Below are positions 16,506-24,903 of a stretch of DNA of 42,308 bases, piece by piece. The stretch spans positions 1 to 42,308 of the forward strand of contig DUPN01000013.1 of assembly GCA_012838305.1 (NCBI GenBank). The letters run 5' to 3'. Below the pieces are notes generated by a model. The model did no database searches and was not told the DNA's origin. It was given only the letters and a program-made list of their open reading frames with translations. Origin of the DNA: Bacillota bacterium (GTDB lineage: Bacteria > Bacillota > Limnochordia > Darwinibacteriales > Darwinibacteriaceae). The position numbers and the translations under genes were made by a program. Position 1 is the stretch's first letter. The number at the start of each line of letters is the position of its first letter.

Positions 16506-17993
16506 TTCTACACCATCACCTAGCTCCACAAAGGTTGTCTTGGAGCGCATGTACTTATGGATACCTGCAACGCCCAAGCCGCTCTGCTTCCAACCTGTGC
16601 CCGGCGACTCGATCATACCCTTACTGAAGTAGGTGTTTACATAAATTTGTCCACCGTTGATCTTAGCCGCCACCCTTAACGCCCGCCGCACATTCTCAGT
16701 AAATACCGCGCCCGCCAGGCCAAAGTCCACGGCGTTGGCCAGATGGATGGCCTCTTCTTCCGTGGCAAAGGGGCTGACGCAGGCAACGGGACCGAAAATC
16801 TCTTCCCTAAAGATGGTCATCTCCGGTGTCACGTCTGCAAAAATCGTGGGGGGAATAAAGTTTCCTTCCGCCAGTTTACCAGAAGCGGGAGAACCGCCGG
16901 CCACAAGCCTGGCTCCCTCGGCCTTCCCCTTTTCGATATAGCCTAGGACCGTCTGGAAATGTTCCTTGGAGATCAGGGGGCCGAAGTTGACTCCATTTTG
17001 GAAGTCAAAGCCATCCCCCAGTTTGAAGTGTTGACAGAGATCCACAAGGGTCTCTAAGAATCGTTCGTAGATGGATTCTTGGACAAGAATTCTCGTACCC
17101 GACACACAGACTTGCCCCGAGTTGAGGGTAAAACCCCACAAAGCCCACTTGGCCGCATTCTCCACATCTACGTCGTCAAAGATGATGTTCGGACTCTTAC
17201 CGCCAAGCTCTAGGGCTAAGTGCTTGACTGTGGCTGCCGAGCTCTCAATGATCTGCTTACCCGTTTCCGTTCCCCCCGTTAAGGACACCATATCCACATC
17301 CTTGCTTTTCACCAATAAATCTCCAACCAGAGCTCCAGGCCCCGTCACCACATTCACCGCTCCAGGTGGAAAGCCAGCATCATGGAAGACTTCGGCCAGC
17401 TTGAGCATGCTCAGGGCAGCCCAGGATGAAGGCTTCACGACCACTGTATTGCCCGCAGCCAAGATGGCGGCGATCTTTTGACAGCCCATCATCAGAGGAC
17501 CATTCCAGGGCAGAATCTCACCGACCACTCCGCAGGGTTCCCAGGTTACATAGTTTAGATACCGGCCGCCCCCATCCACAGGGACCACTTGCCCCTCCAG
17601 GCCTGACCTGGCTTTGCCGGCAAAGTACTGCAGGGCATCCAGGGCTTGGGGAAGTTCGTAGTACAGGACGCTGGGGAATACTTTCCCGCAGTCCAATGTC
17701 TCCACGCAGGCAAACTCGTTTTGCCTTTCCGCCAAGAGATCCCGCGCCTTCAAGAGCAAATTGCTGCGCTGGAAATGGGTCATCTTTCCCCAAGGCCCGT
17801 TGTCAAAGGCATCTCTGGCCGCGGCGATCGCCTTCATTACATCCTCCCGGCCCCCTTGATAAATGGAGGCAAAGACCTGATTATTCACGGGATTGATGGC
17901 CGGCGCTGTTTCCCCTGATGCCGAGGGTACAAACTCCCCATTAATATAGAGGGGATAGGGCTCTTCCTGAATGTATTGATAGGGGTTGATCAT
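16494..17993 (-). CDS. NAD(P)-dependent aldehyde dehydrogenase
   Basis: A 499-residue member of the aldehyde dehydrogenase superfamily, full length. Catalytic residues are in place: Asn164 in PWNGPL, Lys187 in VVKPSSWA, Glu262 in LELGGKSPN and nucleophile Cys296 in NSGQVCVSGTR. The overall pattern is closest to betaine/phenylacetaldehyde-type ALDHs, which oxidise aldehydes to acids, but the aldehyde cannot be named. ATG 17993 is used because GGAGAGGAG precedes it; the frame extends upstream into the GrdE-like gene without reason. It is the last gene of the GrdB-like, GrdE-like, ALDH operon (22-base gap), which implies its substrate or product is linked to the reductase. Confidence 0.92.
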   Translation of the reverse strand: MINPYQYIQEEPYPLYINGEFVPSASGETAPAINPVNNQVFASIYQGGREDVMKAIAAARDAFDNGPWGKMTHFQRSNLLLKARDLLAERQNEFACVETLDCGKVFPSVLYYELPQALDALQYFAGKARSGLEGQVVPVDGGGRYLNYVTWEPCGVVGEILPWNGPLMMGCQKIAAILAAGNTVVVKPSSWAALSMLKLAEVFHDAGFPPGAVNVVTGPGALVGDLLVKSKDVDMVSLTGGTETGKQIIESSAATVKHLALELGGKSPNIIFDDVDVENAAKWALWGFTLNSGQVCVSGTRILVQESIYERFLETLVDLCQHFKLGDGFDFQNGVNFGPLISKEHFQTVLGYIEKGKAEGARLVAGGSPASGKLAEGNFIPPTIFADVTPEMTIFREEIFGPVACVSPFATEEEAIHLANAVDFGLAGAVFTENVRRALRVAAKINGGQIYVNTYFSKGMIESPGTGWKQSGLGVAGIHKYMRSKTTFVELGDGVEPPM

Positions 17994-18015
17994 ACTATCT
18001 TCTCCTCTCCGCAGT

Positions 18016-19326
18016 CTAGTAGGATTCGGCAAAGAGCTTACTATGTCCCGCCTGATTGCCCGATAGGTAGAGCTGTGTTGTGGTGTCAAAGGTAATGCTC
18101 TCCTTAGCTGGAGGGAAGTACCCGCCGGACTCCTTGTTGAGGCGCAGCACATCGCCGCCTACAACCCGGCTTACCTTGGGCAGCGTATAGGTCTTTTCAA
18201 TACTTCCTCCGCTGATCACGGCATCTGCTTCAGGAACATCATCCACAAGCAAGATACCTTCGGTGCCGTCTTGTCCTCCAAACTCAAAGGTGATGGTCGA
18301 CGCCTTAATGCCCACTCTCTCAGCAGCTTGAATGGTGAGCATGCCGTCAACTGCAGCATTCCCCCCGCCTTCCCAGGCCATAATGAGACCATGGGCCTTG
18401 AGGCAGCGAGCTATCTTGATGCAGAAGTTAGCAGAACGTTGCTTGTGCCAATTCGTGGGGTTATGGCTGCGGCCAAGAATCACACCTCTCAAATTGAGGG
18501 TTTTCCCGTGCTGCCGATAGAGTTCGAGCAGGATCGGATGATTGGCGTGCAGATAGGTGGGGACCTTAAAGGCGGGCCAGACATAGTTACCACTCACCAC
18601 GCAGCCATCGAGCAATTCGTTGGGGTGCAGCAGTGTGGGCACCAAATTATCGATGGGCAAACCATACAGGAGGGTGTTGGAATAAACGCCCTGGTTTTGG
18701 CATTTCCAGACCAAGACAACATTGGGCAAATCCGGGTTCACTTCATCAATGGAAAAGACCTCGGTCTCATCTGGGGTCTGACCCTGCGTCAGCTTAGCCA
18801 GTTCTTGCGCAATGGTGAGACCAATGAGACGCAGATCCCGGTCATATTCGGCCGATGACTTGCCTTCCACCAGTTCATAGATGACAACTAAGTTGATGGT
18901 CTCTGCGAAGGGCGTAAACCCCGCAATGGGCCCCGTCATATCCATGATGGCATCCCGGGGATAAAGCAGGCCGCTCGATGCACTATCATCCCAGGGCAAA
19001 GGTGCGCTCTCCATAACAGTCAGGCCCCTGAGCAAATTGGTCACCCCTTCGCCTACTGTATCCGGTTCACCGAAAAATCCTGAATACTGCTGTCCCGACC
19101 CTTCCACTTTAAACATGGGCTGGATAGTGTCTAAAAGATGGATGATGCGGGTATCCTCCCCTGGCTTGACAAGCTCCAGATCGACATTGGTCACACTCTT
19201 CATCAAGGGTTTCACCTGTTCCAAAAGCTCCTCCTTGTGGATGGACAGGATACCCTCCTTGAAACTTGTTTCCGTGCTCCACACTACATCCTTCACATCA
19301 AAATATTGTCTGGTAAGTCTCACCAT
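18016..19326 (-). CDS. GrdE/GrdI-like component B alpha-beta proprotein of a glycine/sarcosine/betaine-reductase-type system
   Basis: The 436-residue protein matches the length and layout of the GrdE/GrdG/GrdI family (glycine/sarcosine/betaine reductase component B, alpha-beta). Family-like blocks include GPIAGFTPFAETINLVVIYE, PNELLDGCVVSGNYVWPAF and LLVDDVPEADAVISGGS. In the processed members, as I remember them, self-cleavage at an Asn-Cys bond in this central block creates a pyruvoyl group that binds the amine. Here that position reads G-N-Y, and the nearest cysteine is Cys242, five residues before the asparagine, so processing is doubtful. The start ATG overlaps the stop of the selenoprotein gene by one base (TGATG), giving tight coupling; the two should form one complex. 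Confidence 0.85.
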   Translation of the reverse strand: MVRLTRQYFDVKDVVWSTETSFKEGILSIHKEELLEQVKPLMKSVTNVDLELVKPGEDTRIIHLLDTIQPMFKVEGSGQQYSGFFGEPDTVGEGVTNLLRGLTVMESAPLPWDDSASSGLLYPRDAIMDMTGPIAGFTPFAETINLVVIYELVEGKSSAEYDRDLRLIGLTIAQELAKLTQGQTPDETEVFSIDEVNPDLPNVVLVWKCQNQGVYSNTLLYGLPIDNLVPTLLHPNELLDGCVVSGNYVWPAFKVPTYLHANHPILLELYRQHGKTLNLRGVILGRSHNPTNWHKQRSANFCIKIARCLKAHGLIMAWEGGGNAAVDGMLTIQAAERVGIKASTITFEFGGQDGTEGILLVDDVPEADAVISGGSIEKTYTLPKVSRVVGGDVLRLNKESGGYFPPAKESITFDTTTQLYLSGNQAGHSKLFAESY

Positions 19327-20720
19327 CAGCCCTCCTTACTCTGATCTACTTCAAAGATGGTCGGTTCGCTCACAGGCACGCTTACAGCTTCTAGCGCCTT
19401 GAGCAGAATACTTCTCCTGTACTCTTTTTCCCGATCGAGGGGTAGATCCAAGTTGCCCACAGGATTGGTAAAATTGCCTCCGTAGACGATTCTGTTGGTT
19501 CCTACATTGTAGGCAATGGAGGTGAAGGCGGTAATGACTGCATTGGGGATCCCTGCTCTGTCCAACTCTTTGGAAATCGTTGCGACGCAACGAGTACAGG
19601 TTCCTCAGGTGGAGGTGAGGATACCGAATTCCACCCCCTCCTGGCGCAGATCGGCCACTATTCCCTGACCGATTAATTTGGAGCTTTCCACATTGGTACC
19701 AATACCGCATGTGGTGAAAAATTCATGATGGATTTCCCGTAGGGCGCCTTCCTGTTCCAGTTTACGCAGCTCATCGAGGGGGACTAAGCGATTGGGGTCC
19801 TCGTTAACATGGGTGGTGTCATAACCTCCGTGGATGGACTCGTAGTCGCGAGCTGGTATGGAGTCAAGCCCCTGGATACTGTACTTGCCATAGGTCACCG
19901 AAAACGCCTGTTTCAGACGGTCAGGGTTCCCTTTGGGAACGAGACCCCCGGTGGTAATCAAAGCTCCCTTAGCCGCCCTGACATTGGGGACTGGATCTGC
20001 GGGCAAGACACTCTCCAAACCGCGTAAAGGCACTTCCGTCCGATAGTGTTCCCCCTGGAGCTTCTTCAAGAGAATTTCCACCGTCCGCTGGGCGCCGGTT
20101 TTTTCATGATACTGATTGTAACGGTGCCCTGTGGGCAAATACCCTTCTAAGCGGGCGGGACCAATCGTCTCTCCTTTGGCCAACTTGAGAGACAACTTGG
20201 CCAGGACAGGAAGGGCCTGCCGCATGGAACCGGCGGTTTCACCGGTTTCCACGATGTAATTGTCCCGCACATACATTTCTACTGCCGGATTCTCATAATA
20301 CATAGCGGTGACACTTGGGATCTTAAGTTCCCTTCGCACATAATCACAAAGCTTAGCACAGGCTACCCCGTAACGCCCAGCGTTAAAGGCCGGACCTGCG
20401 ATGAAGACATGGGGCTGCACCTCACGGACAACTTTGGCAATCTCCGGCAGAATGCTGGCATATAGGTCATCGTTGTTAATGAAGTTATCGCCGCAGGCCA
20501 ACACTTTGGCGATTTCCATCTCACCCTTCCAGAGGCCCTCAATGCCGATGGCCGGCCCCTTTTTTTCGTCATATACGTGCAGACCAAGATGGGCCTTGTC
20601 TTCTCCGCCGATGCCTGCAAAGAATTGGTTCACATAGTATATTGCTCGCAATGTACTCACTGACGTTTCCCCCGCTTCCCAGTGATAATCGTGATCTCTA
20701 GAAATTATTTCTAGACACAT
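19326..20720 (-). CDS. GrdB/GrdH-like selenoprotein, component B gamma of a reductase system (UGA read as selenocysteine)
   Basis: Read through the UGA at 19605-19607, this is one 464-residue protein of the GrdB/GrdF/GrdH family (typically about 430-440 aa), the selenium-carrying subunit that attacks the C-N bond of its amine substrate. The UGA, codon 372, lies in GILTST-Sec-GTCTRC, the conserved active-site motif, and the frame continues for 92 codons with family-like sequence (ELDRAGIPNAVITAFTSIAY). The N-terminal part also fits (KGPAIGIEGLWKGEMEIAKV). ATG 20720 is chosen since AGGAG lies seven bases upstream; ATG 20726 would be one base from it. It heads the operon with the GrdE-like and ALDH genes. 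Components A and C of glycine reductase and selenium-insertion genes are not in the window. Confidence 0.9.
19572..19607 (-). promoter_or_regulatory. Bacterial SECIS-like element following the selenocysteine UGA
   Basis: Twelve bases after UGA (19607-19605), a perfect 6-bp stem CGTTGC/GCAACG (19592-19578) closes a GTC loop; a GU in the loop is typical of SelB-recognised hairpins. GGAA directly after UGA can also pair with TTCC (19575-19572), forming an outer stem. Confidence 0.7.
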
Positions 20721-20832
20721 TTTCATTCTCCTGCCTGAGCTAACGGCAACAGAAAATGCCTTACAGGAACCACTTCCATCCAGATATATCCGATATTAGG
20801 CAGGCAAATAAGCGCCTGGGCCAATGTCGTTC

Positions 20833-20862
20833 AGAGAGGAATTCGCAACTTTGTCCAGAATG
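20833..20862 (+). promoter_or_regulatory. Bipartite promoter/operator motif upstream of the ABC importer operon
   Basis: AGAGAGGAATT, 13-nt spacer, AGAATG. Two other operons (see 26887-26923 and 32624-32660) have AGGGAGGAATT-N13-AGAATG in the same orientation. AATGTC also occurs just upstream (20823-20828). It lies 36 nt before the permease start and may include the -10 box (CAGAAT). Confidence 0.6.
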
Positions 20863-20898
20863 AATATCTGTAACTACTCATGGGAGGTTGTGTTCCAA

Positions 20899-21783
20899 AT
20901 GGTTCGTAAGTGGAAAAGATTAGGACACGAGCAGACCAAGACAGCCTTATTGGCACTCTTGCCATCATTCGTTGTGTTTTCTGTATTTACCATTTATCCC
21001 ATCTTCCATTCCTTGTACCTTAGCTTCTTTAATGTAAGCCTGGTCGCTACCACCAAACGCTATGTGGGCTTTGGCAATTATACTACCCTGCTCAACAACC
21101 CTACCTTCCGCAGGGCGATTACAAACACCCTCCACTATACCATGGGAGTCGTACCCGTTGGCATTTTCTTAGCTTTAGTTATCGCTGTTTTGCTCAATAA
21201 CCGTCTCCGCTTTCTCGGCTTTTTCCGTTCGGCCTTCTTCACACCTGTAATCACATCCATGGTGGCGGTATCCCTGGTGTGGACCTGGATGCTAGAGCCG
21301 AACTATGGACTGATCAACTCCTTATTATCGAAGATTGGAATTACCGGTCCCGGCTGGCTGACCGATCCCAAATGGGCCATGACATCCGTCATTATCCTCA
21401 GCATTTGGAAGAACTTAGGCTATAATATGGTCATCTTTCTCGCGGGTTTGCAGGACATTCCCGCCGAAGTCTATGAAAGCGCCCAAATTGATGGGGCCAC
21501 CTCGATCCAGAGCTTTTTCCGCATCACCATTCCCATGATCAAGCCAACCTTGGGCTTTGCCACCATCATGAGCATTATGGGCTCCATGAAGGTGTTTGGC
21601 CAGATCTATGTCATGACAGGAGGCGGACCGGCGAATTCCACCATGGTCGTTGTCTACTACCTTTACCAGCAGGCCTTTGAGTTCTACCGAACAGGCTATG
21701 CATCGGCTGTGGCCTGGATACTCTTCGCCGTGATCCTCGTTTTCACCATCATCCAAATGCGTTTCTTCAGAACCGACTATTAG
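20899..21783 (+). CDS. Carbohydrate ABC transporter permease (MalF/UgpA type)
   Basis: A 294-residue permease with six predicted helices of the short UgpA/LacF type. The EAA loop is seen as YESAQIDGATSIQSFFRITI near residues 195-215, and the family signature MTGGGPANSTMVVVYYLYQQ follows. The first gene of an operon with a second permease, a binding protein and an isomerase-like enzyme. ATG 20899 (MVRKWKRLGH) is preferred over the ATG at 20824, because GGGAGG lies at 20882-20887 and the longer form would run through the shared promoter motif. No ATPase gene follows; a general sugar ATPase must serve it. Confidence 0.9.
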   Translation: MVRKWKRLGHEQTKTALLALLPSFVVFSVFTIYPIFHSLYLSFFNVSLVATTKRYVGFGNYTTLLNNPTFRRAITNTLHYTMGVVPVGIFLALVIAVLLNNRLRFLGFFRSAFFTPVITSMVAVSLVWTWMLEPNYGLINSLLSKIGITGPGWLTDPKWAMTSVIILSIWKNLGYNMVIFLAGLQDIPAEVYESAQIDGATSIQSFFRITIPMIKPTLGFATIMSIMGSMKVFGQIYVMTGGGPANSTMVVVYYLYQQAFEFYRTGYASAVAWILFAVILVFTIIQMRFFRTDY

Positions 21784-21799
21784 GGAAGGGGGCAGCACC

Positions 21800-22636
21800 G
21801 TGAATTCACACAAACTAAGAACAACAATCAGCCGCTCCATCATTTACATCGTCTTATTGACATTAGCCGTTTCCATGCTGCTCCCCTTCGCCTGGATGCT
21901 GCTCTCATCCCTGAAAGAAGAAAATGAAGTCTTCACCTACGAAATGACCTGGATGCCTTCGAAAATTACGTTTTCAGGGTACCATCGAGCGTTAACGCAG
22001 CAGCCTTTCTTGCTGTATGGACTCAACTCTGTCCTCGTCTCGGTGATCATCACCACAGCACAGGTGGTAACAGCGGTCTTAGCTGGCTATGCCTTTGCCC
22101 GACTGGAGTTTCCCGGCCGGAACATCGTGTTCATGATGTACCTCTCTGCGATGATGATCCCAGCCCAGGCCACGATCATTCCCGCCTTTATCCTCATCCG
22201 CAAACTTGGTTTGCTCAATTCATATCGAGGACTGACATTGCCATTTTTGGCCACTCCCTTCGGCGCCTTCTTGATGCGGCAGTTTTTCCTATCCATGCCC
22301 AAATCGCTGGAAGAGGCGGCCATCATCGATGGCTGCAGCCGTGCCCAGGTTCTGCTGAGGATTGTTCTTCCCCTGACCAAGCCCGCCCTGGCCACCCTGG
22401 GCCTCTTCTCCTTCATGACTGCGTGGAATGATTTCATGTGGCCCATGATCATTACAACAACAGCCAATATGAGGACGCTTCAGGTTGGATTGGCACTCTT
22501 GAGTACCGACATCTATCCCGATTGGCCCATGATGATGGCGGCCTCTGTCATGGCAACCTTACCCGTTATCCTGGCATTTCTCTCGGCGCAGAAACAGTTC
22601 ATTCAAAGCCTGGCGTTTACGGGCGTCAAATTCTAG
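21800..22636 (+). CDS. Carbohydrate ABC transporter permease (MalG/UgpE type)
   Basis: A 278-residue partner permease with six helices, the EAA loop at LEEAAIIDGCSRAQVLLRIV (about residues 170-190) and the typical ending FIQSLAFTGVKF. Start codon GTG 21800 is preceded by AGGGAAGGGGG. It begins 16 bases after the first permease and is followed after 88 bases by the binding protein, so the order permease-permease-binding protein places the binding protein last, unlike the other two importers in this window. Confidence 0.9.
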   Translation: MNSHKLRTTISRSIIYIVLLTLAVSMLLPFAWMLLSSLKEENEVFTYEMTWMPSKITFSGYHRALTQQPFLLYGLNSVLVSVIITTAQVVTAVLAGYAFARLEFPGRNIVFMMYLSAMMIPAQATIIPAFILIRKLGLLNSYRGLTLPFLATPFGAFLMRQFFLSMPKSLEEAAIIDGCSRAQVLLRIVLPLTKPALATLGLFSFMTAWNDFMWPMIITTTANMRTLQVGLALLSTDIYPDWPMMMAASVMATLPVILAFLSAQKQFIQSLAFTGVKF

Positions 22637-22724
22637 TGATTTGGAAAGGGGGATTGCATAGTAGGTATAGGTCGCGGCAAAAACTCAAGTCTTAAGAGAG
22701 ATTCGATCAGAAAGGGGTTATCGT

Positions 22725-23975
22725 ATGCTGAAAAAAGTGCTGACGCTTGTGCTCATCTCGACTTTAGTTTTGGGAATGGTTAGTGTAGCTTCGGCCCAGG
22801 TCAAAATCGACTATTGGCATTACCTCAGTGGAGTCAATGCTGAAATTCATGAAGCCAAAGTAGCAGAGTTCAATGAACTACACCCAGACATTCATGTAGA
22901 GGTTCTTTACACAGGAAACCAATTTGCCACAAGAGACAAACTGATGACCTCCGTGGCTGGAGGACAACCTCCCCACGTAGCGTTAATGGACCAATTCTGG
23001 CCACCGCTGATGGTATCCACTGGAGCTCTCGTCCCTATTCGGGAATTTGTGGACCCAGAGGTCTATTTTGCCGATTACAATCAGATTTCCCTCGATACCG
23101 TCACCATCGATGGCGAACAGTGGACTATGCCGTTTTCCATGAGTAACCAAATCCTTTTCTACAACAAGGACATGTTTAGAGAAGTCGGCCTTGATCCAGA
23201 AAAACCGCCAGCAACTTGGGATGAGTTGGTTGAATACGGTCTCAAGCTGACCCGGGACGTTGATGGCGACGGCAAGACCGATGAGTGGGGCATCAACTTC
23301 ACCACCAGGGCGAATGTTGGCGCCGTCTACGGCTTCATTACCTTCCTCTGGCAGGCCGGTGGTCAGATCTACAATGACGACTTCACGGCCGCTGCCTTTA
23401 ACAATGAGGCCGCCGTGGAAGCGGTGAACTTCTGGATCGATCTGGCGCATAAGCACAAGATCCTCACGCTCTCCCCTCCACAAGAGGGCTTTGAAGTAGG
23501 CCGCATCGCGATGCAAGTCTCCAGCACATCTTCCATCGCCCAAACAGCGGCGAAGGTTGACTTTGATTTTGGTGTAGCACCACTGCCCGCCCACAAAGAA
23601 AAAGTCACCGGTGTAGGCGGCAGCAGCATGGGCATCTTCCGGACCACCCCCGAGCAAGAGGCCGCCGCCTGGACCTTTGTTGAGTGGATGGCCAACGAAC
23701 AAAACAACTTAGAGTGGAGTATGGCGACGGGTTATACACCGCTGCGCAAGTCTGTTCTGAACTCGCCAGAATACGCCCAGTATCTCGAAGAGAACCCCTA
23801 TATCCAGGTTGTCATCGAGCAAGCCGAATATGCCAGAGCACGTCCGAACCTGGTCAGCTATGCCGACGTTTCCAGAGTGCTAGGTATTGCTGTTGAAGAG
23901 GCCTTGTTTGCCAACATTGATCCTCAACAGACCCTAGACAATGCTGTGCTGGAAGCCAATGGCTACATCTGGTAA
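22725..23975 (+). CDS. Extracellular sugar-binding protein of ABC importer
   Basis: A 416-residue family 1 solute-binding protein. It has a signal peptide (MLKKVLTLVLISTLVLG, cleavage expected after ASA at residue 24), then VKIDYWHYLSGVNAEIHEAK, a typical carbohydrate-binding start. A calcium-loop-like motif DVDGDGKTDEWG is near residues 178-189 and NLEWSMATGYTPLRKS near the end, both common in this family. There is no lipobox. It captures a sugar or glycoside for the two permeases just upstream; the ligand is unknown, with UgpB-like proteins the nearest type by eye. ATG 22725 has AAAGGGG upstream. A stable hairpin follows the gene. Confidence 0.9.
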   Translation: MLKKVLTLVLISTLVLGMVSVASAQVKIDYWHYLSGVNAEIHEAKVAEFNELHPDIHVEVLYTGNQFATRDKLMTSVAGGQPPHVALMDQFWPPLMVSTGALVPIREFVDPEVYFADYNQISLDTVTIDGEQWTMPFSMSNQILFYNKDMFREVGLDPEKPPATWDELVEYGLKLTRDVDGDGKTDEWGINFTTRANVGAVYGFITFLWQAGGQIYNDDFTAAAFNNEAAVEAVNFWIDLAHKHKILTLSPPQEGFEVGRIAMQVSSTSSIAQTAAKVDFDFGVAPLPAHKEKVTGVGGSSMGIFRTTPEQEAAAWTFVEWMANEQNNLEWSMATGYTPLRKSVLNSPEYAQYLEENPYIQVVIEQAEYARARPNLVSYADVSRVLGIAVEEALFANIDPQQTLDNAVLEANGYIW

Positions 23976-24000
23976 AAGGACCGAGAAATAGGCATTCGTC

Positions 24001-24032
24001 AGCCCAGCCAGCCCCCAGGGGTTGGCTGGGCT
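24001..24032 (+). promoter_or_regulatory. Stable intercistronic hairpin after the sugar-binding protein gene
   Basis: A 15-bp stem (AGCCCAGCCAGCCCC against its complement, one G-U pair) with a CA centre begins 25 nt past the binding protein stop. No T run follows and the next ribosome site is only 10 nt on, so it is more likely an mRNA stabiliser or partial attenuator than a full terminator. Confidence 0.75.
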
Positions 24033-24056
24033 CTATCTACGAAAGGTGGTATCCTT

Positions 24057-24854
24057 GTGTTATTTGGAGTAACGACCATGACTTTTTTCAGCAAACCCAT
24101 CCTTGAAGCTCTAGAGATCATTGCCAAATGCGGGTTTGACTGCGCCGAAATCTGGGTGGATCATGCCTGGGACGAGCACCGCGGAGCCAGCGCAAAGCAA
24201 TTGAAGCAGGTCCTAACCAGGCTCAATCTGCAGTCAACTATCCATTGTTCCATCATGGATATCAGCATTACCAGCCCAAACAAAGGTATCCGGGAAGAAT
24301 CCCTGCGCCAGACATACCAGGCCGTTGACTTGGCCCGAGATCTAGGATCAAGATTAATCGTCATTCATCCAGGAAGCAGATTTTCCATTTTGGAGGATCC
24401 CATAAGCCACTGGGCCCATCAAGTGAGTTCCATTGGCAAAATCCTCGACTATGCGAAACAACAGGGCGTGATCGCCGCAGTTGAAAACATGGACAGCGAC
24501 AAAGAGATCGTCTCCGTGAAGGACTGGGACGACTTAGATAGATTGTTTAACGATGTGGGAAGCAAAGAAAAACAGGTCACCTTGGACGTTACCCATCTTA
24601 GAGACACAGAGGCCGCTGTGGATTTCATCGAAAAAGCCCGAGGACACATTGCCCATTTCCACCTCAGCGATGGTACAAAAGAGAAGATGCATTTGCGAAT
24701 CGGGGCCGGAGAGCTCGATCTGAAGCGTATTGTCCAGGCCCTAAAGGATAGCGGTTACACTGGGGTTTGGTCTTTGGAGTGTTTTGTTGCCAATAACAAT
24801 GAAGACAAGCTGCGGGAGGAACTGCAGGCGGCCAAGGCTTTGTTTGAAGACTAG
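24057..24854 (+). CDS. Sugar phosphate isomerase/epimerase-like TIM-barrel protein
   Basis: A 265-residue member of the xylose-isomerase-like/AP-endonuclease-2 superfamily. Metal-ligand positions typical of these barrels can be seen in LIVIHPGSRF (His), IAAVENMDSD (Glu), VTLDVTHLRD (Asp, His), AHFHLSDGTK (His, Asp) and WSLECFVANN (Glu). Members epimerise or isomerise keto-sugars or cyclitols, or act as inosose dehydratases; no specific one can be chosen. Translation starts at GTG 24057, with AAAGGTGG upstream. It is the last gene of the importer operon and shares a bidirectional terminator with the convergent aldolase gene, so it probably processes the imported sugar. Confidence 0.85.
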   Translation: MLFGVTTMTFFSKPILEALEIIAKCGFDCAEIWVDHAWDEHRGASAKQLKQVLTRLNLQSTIHCSIMDISITSPNKGIREESLRQTYQAVDLARDLGSRLIVIHPGSRFSILEDPISHWAHQVSSIGKILDYAKQQGVIAAVENMDSDKEIVSVKDWDDLDRLFNDVGSKEKQVTLDVTHLRDTEAAVDFIEKARGHIAHFHLSDGTKEKMHLRIGAGELDLKRIVQALKDSGYTGVWSLECFVANNNEDKLREELQAAKALFED

Positions 24855-24859
24855 AGTTG

Positions 24860-24897
24860 AAAAGGGGGGAAGGTTCTGTGAACCCTCCCCCCTTTTT
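24860..24897. terminator. Bidirectional terminator between isomerase and aldolase genes
   Basis: A long GC-rich inverted repeat (GGGGGGAAGGTTC against GAACCCTCCCCCC, one mismatch) around TGT. A run of T follows on both strands (TTTTT on plus, TTTT on minus). It is placed between the two convergent stop codons. Confidence 0.88.
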
Positions 24898-24903
24898 CGT
24901 CCT

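Noticed and set aside
18016-18152. Longer start for the aldehyde dehydrogenase at 18152
   Set aside because: It would overlap the GrdE-like gene by over 130 bases with a low-complexity N-terminus, whereas ATG 17993 has a strong ribosome site.
19326-20726. GrdB-like gene read as a pseudogene or two separate genes because of the UGA
   Set aside because: The frame is continuous on both sides, the UGA sits exactly at the family's selenocysteine position, a SECIS-like hairpin follows, and translation is coupled to the next gene.
20824-20898. Longer start for the first permease at ATG 20824
   Set aside because: The added 25 residues are atypical for the family and would put the shared promoter motif inside the coding sequence.
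22983-23702. 239-codon open frame on the minus strand
   Set aside because: It lies wholly antisense to the sugar-binding protein gene, has no family resemblance and no ribosome site; it reflects codon bias of the real gene.
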